A DNA stretch of 64,000 nucleotides, taken from contig NZ_CP022219.1 in NCBI RefSeq assembly GCF_004114915.1, forward strand, positions 5,920,501 to 5,984,500. The letters are read 5' to 3'. Positions 52,718 to 60,674 of the stretch are shown one piece after another. Position 1 is the stretch's first letter, and each line of letters begins with the position of its first letter. The translations under genes were made by a program, and so were the position numbers. The notes below the pieces were generated by a model. The model searched no databases. It saw nothing but the letters and a program-made list of their open reading frames with translations, and was not told where the DNA came from. Source of the stretch: Bradyrhizobium guangxiense (GTDB lineage Bacteria; Pseudomonadota; Alphaproteobacteria; Rhizobiales; Xanthobacteraceae).

Positions 52718-54714
52718 AGTGCCACCACCAGCAGCAGCACGACCAGGGCGACGAAGACGAGCGTCAGGTAGCGACGGATGGTGAGGAACTGCAGGATATT
52801 GATGCGGTCCGTCGCAAAGCCGATGAGCTTCGCAATCGGCGCGTACAGCACATCCCAGATCAGATCGTGCACTTCGACCTGGAGCCGCGCAGGAGCCGGC
52901 GAGGACGGCGGCGGCATCTCGCCGATCTCGCGTGCGGCAAAGACGACGCTGCCGAACACGCGGCGGATCGGCTGCGAGAAGCTGGAGGCTGAGTATTGGA
53001 TCGCTGGGTTCGGATCGGGATAACCGCAATCCCAGGCCGGCGCGCGGCGCAGGCGATCGGAGGCGAAACGATGAATGGCTGTCGCCGCCGCCGTGCCGCA
53101 GAGGGCCGCGAACAGGAACACCAGAAGGCCGTTATAGGAGCTGCGGCTTTCCGCGATCGGCACGATGGTAAGCCACTGCAATCCGACCTGATGCGGCATC
53201 ATGCTGCCGACCATATCCTTGCTCACCGGCGCCAGTGCATCGATGAACAACCCCGGCAGGATGCCGGCAACGAGGCAGAGGGCGGCAAGCACGAGCATCG
53301 CCGTCAGGGAGAAGTGGTCGGTCTCATGTGCTGACGCCGCGACATCCGAACGTGGCCGACCAAGGAAGCTGATGCCATAGAGCTTGACGAAGCAGGCCGC
53401 GGCAAAGGCCGCCGCGAGCGCCAGCAAACCGCCGACCGCCGGAATGACCAGCTTGAGGCCCCAGGAGGGCAGCTGCGGTGAGAGCAGGATTGCCTGGAAG
53501 GTCAGCCATTCCGAAACGAAGCCGTTGAATGGCGGCAATGCCGAGATTGCGACGCAGCCGACCAGTAACGCGAACGCCGTCTTCGGCATGCGATGGATCA
53601 GTCCGCCGAGCTTCTCCATGTCGCGCTCGCCGGTTGCCCCCAGCACCGCGCCGGCGCCGAAGAACAACAGGCTCTTGAACAGCGCATGATTGAAGACATG
53701 CAGCATCGCCGCGGTGAAAGCGAGCGCCGCCACCCAGTCGAGCCCTTCCGCCTTGAAGGCCAGCGCCAGCCCGAGGCCGGTGAAGATGATGCCGATATTC
53801 TCGATCGTTGAATAGGCGAGCACGCGCTTGATATCGCGCTGCATCAGCGCATAGAGCACGCCCAGCGTCGCCGACGGACCGCCGACCAGCAGCATCACCA
53901 TGCTCCACCACCATACCGGTTCGGGCAGAAGATCAAAGACGATGCGCACGAAGCCGTAGACGGCGACCTTGGTCATGACGCCGCTCATGAGGCCAGAGAC
54001 GTGGCTGGGCGCGGCGGGATGGGCGAGCGGCAGCCAAGCGTGTAGCGGCACCAGGCCAGCCTTGGAGCCGGCGCCCAGCAGCACGAGGATCATCACCGCG
54101 CCGCTCAGCGCCGCGGAAGGATGCGAGGCTCGGATGGCATCGAAATCGTAACCAGCGCCGCTCGCGAGCAAGCCGAAGGCGAGCAGCAGCGCCAGCGTGC
54201 CGAAACTTGCCATCAAGAGATAGACATAGCCGGCGCGGACATTCTCGGCCTCGCGGTGATGCGACACCACCATCGCCCAGGAGGTCAGCGACATGAATTC
54301 CCAGGCGACCAGGAAGCTGAAAGCATCGTTTGCCAGCACGATGACGTTCATCCCCGCGAGATAGGCAGGATAGAACGGCAGCACGCGGCCGGGGGAGTCC
54401 TCGTGCCGGCCATAGCCGAGCGCGAACAGACTTGCGGCGGCGCCGCCGAGATTGACGACGATGAGGAAGAAGGCGGACAGCGCATCGAGCCGGAAATGGG
54501 CACCGAGCCAGGGCAGGCCGATCGGCAGTGTCGCGCTCGGCGTCAGATGAGGGAAATAGAGCAGATCCGACAGCGCCGTGACACATAGCGTCGATGTGGC
54601 GATCAAGCATCCGCCGTAAAGGATGACCGAGCCGCGCGGGTGCGTCGATAGCACGATTCCCGCAGGCGCCAGCACCAGCAGAGCCGCCACTGACCATAGC
54701 GCCACGGCGATCAT
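52714..54714 (-). CDS. hyfB: Antiporter-like membrane subunit (HyfB-like)
   Basis: A 666-residue NuoL-related protein starting at ATG after GGAGGGG. The family core has AWEFMSLTSWAMVVSHHREA with the TM5 Glu, GLVPLHAWLPLAHPAAPSHV, VLAYSTIENIGIIFTGLGLA and HALFKSLLFFGAGAVLGATG. The long C-terminal extension ends in three closing hydrophobic residues blocks (VFVALVVLLLVVAL). It is the first structural gene of the cluster; the XRE regulator gene precedes it by 40 bases. Confidence 0.92.
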   Translation of the reverse strand: MIAVALWSVAALLVLAPAGIVLSTHPRGSVILYGGCLIATSTLCVTALSDLLYFPHLTPSATLPIGLPWLGAHFRLDALSAFFLIVVNLGGAAASLFALGYGRHEDSPGRVLPFYPAYLAGMNVIVLANDAFSFLVAWEFMSLTSWAMVVSHHREAENVRAGYVYLLMASFGTLALLLAFGLLASGAGYDFDAIRASHPSAALSGAVMILVLLGAGSKAGLVPLHAWLPLAHPAAPSHVSGLMSGVMTKVAVYGFVRIVFDLLPEPVWWWSMVMLLVGGPSATLGVLYALMQRDIKRVLAYSTIENIGIIFTGLGLALAFKAEGLDWVAALAFTAAMLHVFNHALFKSLLFFGAGAVLGATGERDMEKLGGLIHRMPKTAFALLVGCVAISALPPFNGFVSEWLTFQAILLSPQLPSWGLKLVIPAVGGLLALAAAFAAACFVKLYGISFLGRPRSDVAASAHETDHFSLTAMLVLAALCLVAGILPGLFIDALAPVSKDMVGSMMPHQVGLQWLTIVPIAESRSSYNGLLVFLFAALCGTAAATAIHRFASDRLRRAPAWDCGYPDPNPAIQYSASSFSQPIRRVFGSVVFAAREIGEMPPPSSPAPARLQVEVHDLIWDVLYAPIAKLIGFATDRINILQFLTIRRYLTLVFVALVVLLLVVAL

Positions 54715-54754
54715 AACCCCTCCTGGATCATGATTTGCGCGCGCGTCATCATCG

Positions 54755-55024
54755 CTATTGGCCGCCTGCGCTCGAGGGTGGAGACTTCAGCCGCACACCA
54801 CGCCCTCCGGCGCTCGACACGGCCCCCTCGGCGATCAGCTCGATGCCGGCAACCGACAGCGCCTCGACCAGCTTCACCAGGGAATCAACATTGCCGCGGA
54901 TCACCCCTTCGGAGGCTTCCATGCGCTGTATCGTCGGCAGCGACAGCGAACAGCGCTGCGCGAGCTCGCGCTGGTCGATCCTGAGCAAGGCACGGGCTGC
55001 TCGAAGCTGCGCGGCGGTGATCAC
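54755..55024 (-). CDS. XRE-family helix-turn-helix regulator
   Basis: An 89-residue protein beginning at GTG with an N-terminal XRE HTH domain (LRAARALLRIDQRELAQRCS, LSLPTIQRMEASEGVIRGNV). The middle helix is LVKLVEALSVAGIELIAEGA, and the C-terminal tail is Gly/Ser-rich. No ligand domain is present. It lies 40 bases upstream of hyfB on the same strand, so it may be co-transcribed and regulate the cluster. Confidence 0.82.
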   Translation of the reverse strand: MITAAQLRAARALLRIDQRELAQRCSLSLPTIQRMEASEGVIRGNVDSLVKLVEALSVAGIELIAEGAVSSAGGRGVRLKSPPSSAGGQ

Positions 55025-55185
55025 GGGGCAGACTGTCCGTGGCAGTTATAGCGCTTGATTTACCAAGCTTAGAGCGCACAAAATGACGTTTCAAGCATCA
55101 TCTTATAGATGCAACGCATCATTCCCGTTCGACGGCTCCGCGCTCACGCTCCATCCCCCGCCACCATCGCCGGGCCCGTCCCAGC

Positions 55186-55274
55186 GTCATTCTGGGGGCG
55201 TGCGGGCCCGATCCTGACAACCGCATGAATACGGCGTGAGATTCCAGGGTGCGCTCGCGCGCATGCGGGAATGA
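55186..55274. repeat. Degenerate R3-like palindromic element
   Basis: The region starts GTCATTCTGGGGGCG and ends CGCGCATGCGGGAATGA, resembling R3 ends with several mismatches. The rest of 55025-55281 shows no gene. Confidence 0.4.
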
Positions 55275-55281
55275 AAGTCCG

Positions 55282-55803
55282 TCAAAACTCGTTGGCGATC
55301 TTCGCGAGCATCCCGATCAGGGCTTCGCGGTTGGCCTGGCCGAGCAGATCGTTGAGCCGGGCCTCGTGCTTGGTGGCAACAAGCTTCTTGGCGCGGGCCA
55401 GCACGGCCTTGCCCTTGTCGGTCAGCACCAGGATGTGCGAGCGGCGGTCGTTGGTGGAGCGGATCCGGGCGCAGAGATCGCGGCTCTCGAGATTGTCGAG
55501 CATCGCGACGAAGTTCGGGCGCAGGATGCCAAGGGTGGAGGCAATCTCGGTCTGGTTACGGCCGGGATTCTTCTCGACCAGCAGCAGCACGGAGAACTGG
55601 GCCGGCGTCAGCTGGAGCGAGGTCATGCAGCGCAGGAAGTTCTCGAACACCTTGAGCTGCGCGCGCTTCAGGACATAGCCGAGCTGCTCGGAGAGCTCGC
55701 CGAGCTGGAGGGCTTCCGCCTGCGGCTCGCTTGCGTCCTTGCGGCCCTTGGCCGCGTCGGCCGACTTTTCGGAGGACTTTTCAGCGGTCTTGGAAACGGT
55801 CAT
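55282..55803 (-). CDS. MarR family transcriptional regulator
   Basis: A 173-residue winged-helix regulator. The N-terminal ~32 residues are a polar K/E/S-rich extension. The MarR core has SLQLTPAQFSVLLLVEKNPG, QTEIASTLGILRPNFVAMLD with the recognition helix, and the wing RIRSTNDRRSHILVLTDKGK. It diverges from a three-gene Liv-type transporter and probably controls it in response to an aromatic or carboxylic acid, as many MarR regulators do; the ligand is not identifiable here. Confidence 0.9.
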   Translation of the reverse strand: MTVSKTAEKSSEKSADAAKGRKDASEPQAEALQLGELSEQLGYVLKRAQLKVFENFLRCMTSLQLTPAQFSVLLLVEKNPGRNQTEIASTLGILRPNFVAMLDNLESRDLCARIRSTNDRRSHILVLTDKGKAVLARAKKLVATKHEARLNDLLGQANREALIGMLAKIANEF

Positions 55804-55860
55804 CGCCTCGTGCTCGTAATCCCGCTAAGTTTGGGACGGGTCGTTCCTGCCCTTGAAGTT

Positions 55861-55894
55861 ATATTTGATAATTGTTATGGACCATATCAAATAT
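55861..55894. promoter_or_regulatory. Perfect 10-bp inverted repeat, candidate MarR operator
   Basis: ATATTTGATA (55861-55870) and TATCAAATAT (55885-55894) are exact complements with a 14-base spacer, in an AT-rich island between the divergent MarR gene and transporter. The centre spacing of about 24 bases fits two turns of the helix, one dimer per arm pair or two dimers. Confidence 0.72.
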
Positions 55895-55979
55895 CGCATG
55901 CGTTTTTCAATGGCTGTGAGCGGACCGTCCACCGCAATCGAGGGGACCGGTTCGTAATCTTTAGGGGGAGCGTCCGGTC

Positions 55980-57020
55980 TTGAATACCACCATCATGCTG
56001 TTCCTGGTGCAGGACGGCATCACCAATGGCGCGATCTACGCGCTGCTCGGCCTCGCGCTGGTGCTGGTATTCGCCGTCACCCGCGTCATCCTCATTCCCC
56101 AGGGCGAATTCGTCACCTACGGCGCGCTGACCTATGCCTCGCTGGCCGCGGGCCAGATGCCGGGCACGGCAAAGCTCGCGCTCGCGCTCGGCATCGGCGC
56201 CTTCGCCTTCGACCTGTTCGAGGCCCGCAAGGCCCTGCATGCGCGGCTGGTGGTGCGCAGCGTCATCGCCAACATCGTGCTGCCCGCCATCGTGCTGGCA
56301 CTGACCCTGTACTTCGCCGCCCAGAAGCCGCCGGTCGCCATCTGCATCGCGCTGTCGCTGGTGATCGTGGCGATGATCGGCCTCTATCTCTACCGGATCG
56401 CGTTCCAGCCGCTGGCGCACACCTCGGTGCTGGTGCTGCTGATCGCGTCGGTGGGCGTCCACCTTGCGCTGCAAGGTCTCGGTCTTCTGTTCTTCGGCGC
56501 CGAAGGCCAGCGCGGACCTGCCGTGCTGTCCGGCGCCTTCACCGCCGGCGCGCTGCGCTTCACCGGCCAGAGCATCACCGTCTATGCCATCACCGTCGCC
56601 TTCATCGTCGGGCTGTGGCTGTTCTTCGGCCTGACGCTCTATGGCAAGGCGCTGCGCGCGACCGCCGTGAACCGGCTGGGGGCACGGCTTGCCGGCATCC
56701 GCACCACGCTGTCGGGGCAGATCGCCTTCCTGCTGGCCTCCGTCATCGGCGCGCTGTCGGGCATCATGATCGTGCCGATCACGACGCTCTATTATGACTC
56801 GGGCTTCCTGATCGGCCTGAAGGGCTTTGTCGCTGCGATCATCGGCGGCCTCGTCAGCTATCCCCTCACCGCGGTCGCGGCGCTGGTGGTCGGCATCGTC
56901 GAGGCGTTCTCATCCTTCTATGCCTCGAACTACAAGGAGGTGATCGTCTTCATGCTGCTGATCCCCGTGCTGCTGCTGCGCTCGCTCGCCGCGCCCGCGG
57001 TCGAGGAAGAGAAGGACTGA
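55980..57020 (+). CDS. Liv-type ABC transporter permease (LivH-like)
   Basis: A 346-residue permease; the TTG at 55980 follows AGGGGGAG by about 9 bases and is preferred over the ATG at 55995. It starts MLFLVQDGITNGAIYALLGL in the usual LivH manner, but is longer than typical LivH (about 290) because of an insertion at residues ~70-130 (DLFEARKALHARLVVRSVIA). Further permease motifs are RATAVNRLGARLAGIRTTLS and FLIGLKGFVAAIIGGLVSY. It is the first gene of the cassette and lies 5 bases before the fusion gene. Confidence 0.9.
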   Translation: MNTTIMLFLVQDGITNGAIYALLGLALVLVFAVTRVILIPQGEFVTYGALTYASLAAGQMPGTAKLALALGIGAFAFDLFEARKALHARLVVRSVIANIVLPAIVLALTLYFAAQKPPVAICIALSLVIVAMIGLYLYRIAFQPLAHTSVLVLLIASVGVHLALQGLGLLFFGAEGQRGPAVLSGAFTAGALRFTGQSITVYAITVAFIVGLWLFFGLTLYGKALRATAVNRLGARLAGIRTTLSGQIAFLLASVIGALSGIMIVPITTLYYDSGFLIGLKGFVAAIIGGLVSYPLTAVAALVVGIVEAFSSFYASNYKEVIVFMLLIPVLLLRSLAAPAVEEEKD

Positions 57021-57025
57021 GCCCG

Positions 57026-58795
57026 ATGCAGAGCCGGCTTCCCATCCTCGTCTTTGCGCTCGTCATGGCGGCGATCCCGCATCTCCCCGGCATGCCGCCA
57101 TTCTGGATCGTGCTGCTCGACAATATCGGCCTCGCCGCCCTCGTCGCAATGGGGCTCGTGCTGCTGACCGGCGTCGGCGGCCTGACGTCGTTCGGACAGG
57201 CAGCCTTCGTCGGCTTCGGCGCCTACACCACCGCGGTGCTGTCGACCGCCTATGGCCTGTCGCCCTGGCTGACGCTGCCGCTTTCGCTTGTGGTCAGCGG
57301 ATCGCTGGCGGTGCTGCTCGGCCTGATCACCGTCCGCCTCTCCGGCCATTATCTGCCGCTCGGCACGCTCGCCTGGGGGCTGGGGCTGTTCTATCTGTTC
57401 AGCAAGCTGGAATTCCTCGGGAGAAACGACGGCATCTCGGCGATCCCGCCGCTGTCGATCGGCGCGTTCAAGATGCTCTCGCCCGGCTCGATCTATTACG
57501 CGATCTGGGTCGCCGTGATCCTCTCGGCGCTGCTGACGATGAACCTCTTGGATTCCCGCACCGGCCGTGCCATCCGCGCGCTGCGCCGCGGCCATGTCGC
57601 GGCGGAAGCGTTCGGCGTGCACACGCCGCGCGCCAAGCTGCTGGTGTTCATCCACGCCGCCGTGCTCGCCGGCCTGTCGGGATGGCTCTATGCGCATCTC
57701 CAGCGCGCGGTGAACCCGACGCCGTTCGGCGCACAGGCCGGCATCGAATATCTCTTCATCGCGGTGGTCGGCGGTGCCGGCTATGTCTGGGGCGGCGTCC
57801 TGGGCGCGGCAATCGTCGTGGTGCTGAAGGAGGTGCTGCAAAGCTACCTGCCGCTGATCCTGCCCGGCTCCGGACAGGTCGAGACCATCGTGTTCGGCAT
57901 CATGCTGGTCGCGCTGCTGCAGCTTGCGCCGGGCGGCCTCTGGCCCTGGCTGATCTCCTTCCTGCCCGAGCGCGCCAGTGGCAAGAAGCCCGACACTTCC
58001 CTGAAGCTCGAGCAGCGCCCGCGCGCGCCCGGCAAGGGCAGCACCCTGCTGCAGGTCGAAAAGGCGCGAAAGCAGTTCGGCGGCGTGGTTGCGGTCAACA
58101 ACGTCTCCTTCGACGTCCAGGCCCGCGAGATCGTCGCGCTGATCGGCCCCAACGGCGCCGGCAAGAGCACGACCTTCAACTTGATCACCGGCGTGCTGTC
58201 GGCGACGTCAGGCTCGGTCTCGGTGCTGGGCAAGAAGGTCGACAAGGCGCCGCCGCAGGAGATCGTCAAGCTCGGCATCAGCCGGACCTTCCAGCATGTG
58301 AAGCTGGTGCCGGACATGACCGTGCTGGAGAACGTCGCGATCGGCGCGCATTTGCGCGGCCATGCCGGGCCGATCTCCTCGATGCTGAGGCTCGACCGCG
58401 GCGACGAGGCCAAGCTGCTGGCAGAAGCCGCGCGCCAGATCGAGCGCGTCGGCCTCGCCGAGCAGATGCACCAGCTCGCAGGCTCGCTCTCGCTCGGCCA
58501 GCAACGCATCGTCGAGATCGCACGCGCCCTCTGCGTCGACCCGATGCTGCTGCTGCTCGACGAGCCGGCCGCGGGCCTGCGCCACATGGAGAAGCAGCGG
58601 CTCGCGACACTGCTGCGTGAGCTGCGCGACGGCGGCATGTCCGTCCTTCTGGTCGAGCACGACATGGGCTTCGTCATGAACCTCGCCGACCGCATCGTGG
58701 TGCTCGATTTCGGCACCAAGATCGCGGAGGGCCCCCCCGCCACGATCAAGACCAATCCCGAAGTGATCAAGGCCTATCTCGGAGTGGCGGCATGA
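57026..58795 (+). CDS. Fused Liv-type permease-ATPase (LivM-LivG fusion)
   Basis: A 589-residue protein joining two functions. Residues ~1-320 are a LivM-type permease ([60 protein letters not shown]). A linker of about 25 charged residues leads to a LivG-type ATPase: Walker [21 protein letters not shown], signature [20 protein letters not shown], Walker [14 protein letters not shown] and the tail [16 protein letters not shown]. Such fusions occur in rhizobial Liv cassettes. The gene overlaps the next by four bases. Confidence 0.92.
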   Translation: MQSRLPILVFALVMAAIPHLPGMPPFWIVLLDNIGLAALVAMGLVLLTGVGGLTSFGQAAFVGFGAYTTAVLSTAYGLSPWLTLPLSLVVSGSLAVLLGLITVRLSGHYLPLGTLAWGLGLFYLFSKLEFLGRNDGISAIPPLSIGAFKMLSPGSIYYAIWVAVILSALLTMNLLDSRTGRAIRALRRGHVAAEAFGVHTPRAKLLVFIHAAVLAGLSGWLYAHLQRAVNPTPFGAQAGIEYLFIAVVGGAGYVWGGVLGAAIVVVLKEVLQSYLPLILPGSGQVETIVFGIMLVALLQLAPGGLWPWLISFLPERASGKKPDTSLKLEQRPRAPGKGSTLLQVEKARKQFGGVVAVNNVSFDVQAREIVALIGPNGAGKSTTFNLITGVLSATSGSVSVLGKKVDKAPPQEIVKLGISRTFQHVKLVPDMTVLENVAIGAHLRGHAGPISSMLRLDRGDEAKLLAEAARQIERVGLAEQMHQLAGSLSLGQQRIVEIARALCVDPMLLLLDEPAAGLRHMEKQRLATLLRELRDGGMSVLLVEHDMGFVMNLADRIVVLDFGTKIAEGPPATIKTNPEVIKAYLGVAA

Positions 58796-59523
58796 GCGCG
58801 CTCTTGTCCGTCACCGGCGCCCACGTCGCCTATGGCAAGGTCGAGGCGGTGCGCTCGGTCTCGCTCGAGGTCGGCGCGAATGAGATCGTCACCATCGTCG
58901 GCGCCAACGGCGCCGGCAAGACCACGCTGCTGTCCGCCATCATGGGCATATTGCCGCTGAAGGGCCGCGTCGCCTTTGCCGGGCAGGATCTCGCCCGGCT
59001 CGATATCGAGGACCGCGTCGCGATGGGGCTCGGCCTCGTCCCCGAGCACCGCGAATTGTTCGTGACCATGAATGTCGAGGACAATCTCGAGCTGGGTGCC
59101 TTCCGCATCGAGCGCAGCAGGGCGAAGGCCTCGATCGAGCGCGTCTATGCGCTGTTTCCGCGGCTGAAGGAGCGGCGCAAGCAGCTCGCCGGCACGCTCT
59201 CCGGCGGCGAGCAGCAGATGCTCGCCATGGGCCGCGCGCTGATGGGTGAGCCGAAACTGCTGATGCTGGACGAGCCGAGCCTCGGTCTCGCTCCGATCAT
59301 CGTCGCCGACATTTTCCGCATCGTCACCGCGCTGCGTGCCAGCGGCGTCTCCGTGCTGCTGGTCGAACAGAACGCGCAGGCCGCGCTGAAGATCGCGGAC
59401 CAGGCCTATGTGATGGAGCTCGGCGAGTTCGTGCTCAGCGGCAAGGCCAGCGACATCGCGGCGAACGAGCGGGTGGCGGCGAGCTATCTCGGCTTCCAGC
59501 ACGAAGGCGCGAGCGCGATTTGA
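58792..59523 (+). CDS. Liv-type ABC transporter ATP-binding protein (LivF-like)
   Basis: A 243-residue ATPase with Walker A TIVGANGAGKTTLLSAIMGI, signature GTLSGGEQQMLAMGRALMG and Walker B PKLLMLDEPSLGLAPIIV. Its start overlaps the fusion-gene stop as ATGA. It completes the transporter except for a binding protein, which is not encoded here; the cassette is followed by repeats. Confidence 0.92.
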   Translation: MSALLSVTGAHVAYGKVEAVRSVSLEVGANEIVTIVGANGAGKTTLLSAIMGILPLKGRVAFAGQDLARLDIEDRVAMGLGLVPEHRELFVTMNVEDNLELGAFRIERSRAKASIERVYALFPRLKERRKQLAGTLSGGEQQMLAMGRALMGEPKLLMLDEPSLGLAPIIVADIFRIVTALRASGVSVLLVEQNAQAALKIADQAYVMELGEFVLSGKASDIAANERVAASYLGFQHEGASAI

Positions 59524-59528
59524 TCTTT

Positions 59529-59693
59529 CTTACCCTCCCCTGGAGTGGGAGGGTCTGCTCACATGGAGCGAAGCGTAATGTGAGACGGGGTGGGGTGACG
59601 GTCTCTCCACATCCAACAGTTCCCGAGTGGAGAGATCACCCCACCCCGCTCGCGCTGCGCGCGATCGACCCTCCCCCTCCAGGGCAGGGCAAT
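59529..59693. repeat. Long inverted-repeat element (R2), copy 2
   Basis: Left end CTTACCCTCCCCTGGAGTGG and right end from 59666 (CGACCCTCCCCCTCCAGGGC) correspond to the arms of the R2 copy at 28247-28411, with a few mismatches. The inner part GGGGTGGGGTGACGGTCTCT is shared too. Confidence 0.8.
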
Positions 59694-59895
59694 CGCATAT
59701 GGGAGTGATGTCGCCCGTGGCCATCCTTCGAGACGCCCGCCGTTGGCGGGCCCTCAGGATGAGGACTGAGGGCATTTCGCTCGTTTCAACGGCCTCCGAT
59801 ATCGCTTAGCCTCATCCTGAGGAGACCGCGAAGCGGTCGTCTCGAAGGACGAGGCGCGCGCTCAGCTCGCGCAAAGAGCCATATGCGATAGCCCT
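59686..59895. repeat. Long palindromic intergenic element (R1), copy 2, nested with R2
   Basis: Bounded by AGGGCAATCGCATAT (59686-59700) and ATATGCGATAGCCCT (59881-59895), complementary but for one base. The inner CATCCTTCGAGACGCCCGCC arm and its partner match copy 1 at 15527-15734. The left end overlaps the R2 right end by 8 bases, and a further R2-like end CTCCGGGGGAGGGTAAG lies at 59899-59915. The gap 59524-59935 holds only these repeats and no gene. Confidence 0.8.
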
Positions 59896-59935
59896 GCCCT
59901 CCGGGGGAGGGTAAGCGAGCAGCGACCTACGAAGC

Positions 59936-60559
59936 TCAACCCACCGCCTTCTCGCCCTTCAACGCCGCGACCTCCGCCTCCAGCTCCGCAATCCGCGCGT
60001 CCCTTGCCGCCAGCGCGGCTGCGACATCTGCCGCGTCGAACTTCTGCGGAATGTGCTGCGGGCAGTTGGTGTCCCATGCCGCGATCTTGAACAGGACTAC
60101 CTGCTCCGGCCGCGCACGGTAGCCCTTCGGCATCAGCGAGGTCGTCAGCGCCTCGTCGTCCTCGACGATTCGCGCTTCACCCCAGATCTTCACCCGGCGG
60201 CGATGGGCGTAGTCCATCACGAAGATATAGGCCTTGGGATTCTCCGATAGGTTGCCTTGCGTGATGAACTGCTGGTTGCCGGCATAGTCGGCGAAAGCCA
60301 GGGTCTGCTTGTCCAGCACCTTGAGGAAGCCCTTCGGGCCGCCGCGGTGCTGGATATAGGGCTGGCCGTCGGCCGCGGCGGTGGCGAAATAGAAGCTGTT
60401 GGCATCGGCCAGAAAAGCCGCGAGGTTGTCATCGACCTCGGTGCGCCAGCCGCGCTGCTCGCTCCGCGCATAGGCCTCACGTGAGCCCTTGCGGGCCTGG
60501 ATCGCCTTCACCGCCGGCGAGAACGCGACGTCGCTGGCATAGGTGCGGACTGCTGTCAT
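59936..60559 (-). CDS. Pyridoxamine 5'-phosphate oxidase family (FMN-binding split barrel) protein
   Basis: The start at 60559 follows AGGAGG and gives 207 residues; a longer open frame upstream lies inside the divergent LysR gene. The split-barrel core is NSFYFATAAADGQPYIQHRG, FADYAGNQQFITQGNLSENP and RRVKIWGEARIVEDDEALTT. The C-terminal ~35 residues (DAADVAAALAARDARIAELE) form a coiled coil, a common feature of this subgroup. It is probably an FMN-dependent oxidoreductase of unknown substrate. It diverges from the LysR regulator. Confidence 0.88.
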   Translation of the reverse strand: MTAVRTYASDVAFSPAVKAIQARKGSREAYARSEQRGWRTEVDDNLAAFLADANSFYFATAAADGQPYIQHRGGPKGFLKVLDKQTLAFADYAGNQQFITQGNLSENPKAYIFVMDYAHRRRVKIWGEARIVEDDEALTTSLMPKGYRARPEQVVLFKIAAWDTNCPQHIPQKFDAADVAAALAARDARIAELEAEVAALKGEKAVG

Positions 60560-60643
60560 CGGAACGCCTCCTGAAATTCCGGCGCATCGCTGCGTCTTCG
60601 CCGACAGAAATGGACCTTCCGCGCGCCAAAACAATCTGCCTGC

Positions 60644-60673
60644 TTGACACTTCATCATTGCGGTATATGCAAT
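60644..60673 (+). promoter_or_regulatory. Promoter/operator between PNPOx-family gene and LysR gene
   Basis: TTGACA (60644-60649) is followed 16 bases later by TATGCA (60666-60671), a fair sigma-70 match. Overlapping it is the exact inverted repeat ATTGC-N7-GCAAT (60657-60673), of the size expected for a LysR-type site. The LysR start is at 60675 or 60681, so the transcript may be almost leaderless. Confidence 0.5.
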
Positions 60674-60674
60674 A

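Noticed and set aside
52718..53029. Extended HyfC frame overlapping hyfB
   Set aside because: The extra 104 residues are an antisense-like shadow of hyfB and the ATG at 52717 overlaps the hyfB stop in the usual way.
47613..54714. True hydrogen-evolving hydrogenase 4 / formate hydrogenlyase
   Set aside because: The large subunit lacks the CxxC motifs that hold nickel and iron, and no formate dehydrogenase, ferredoxin-like subunit or maturation genes are present.
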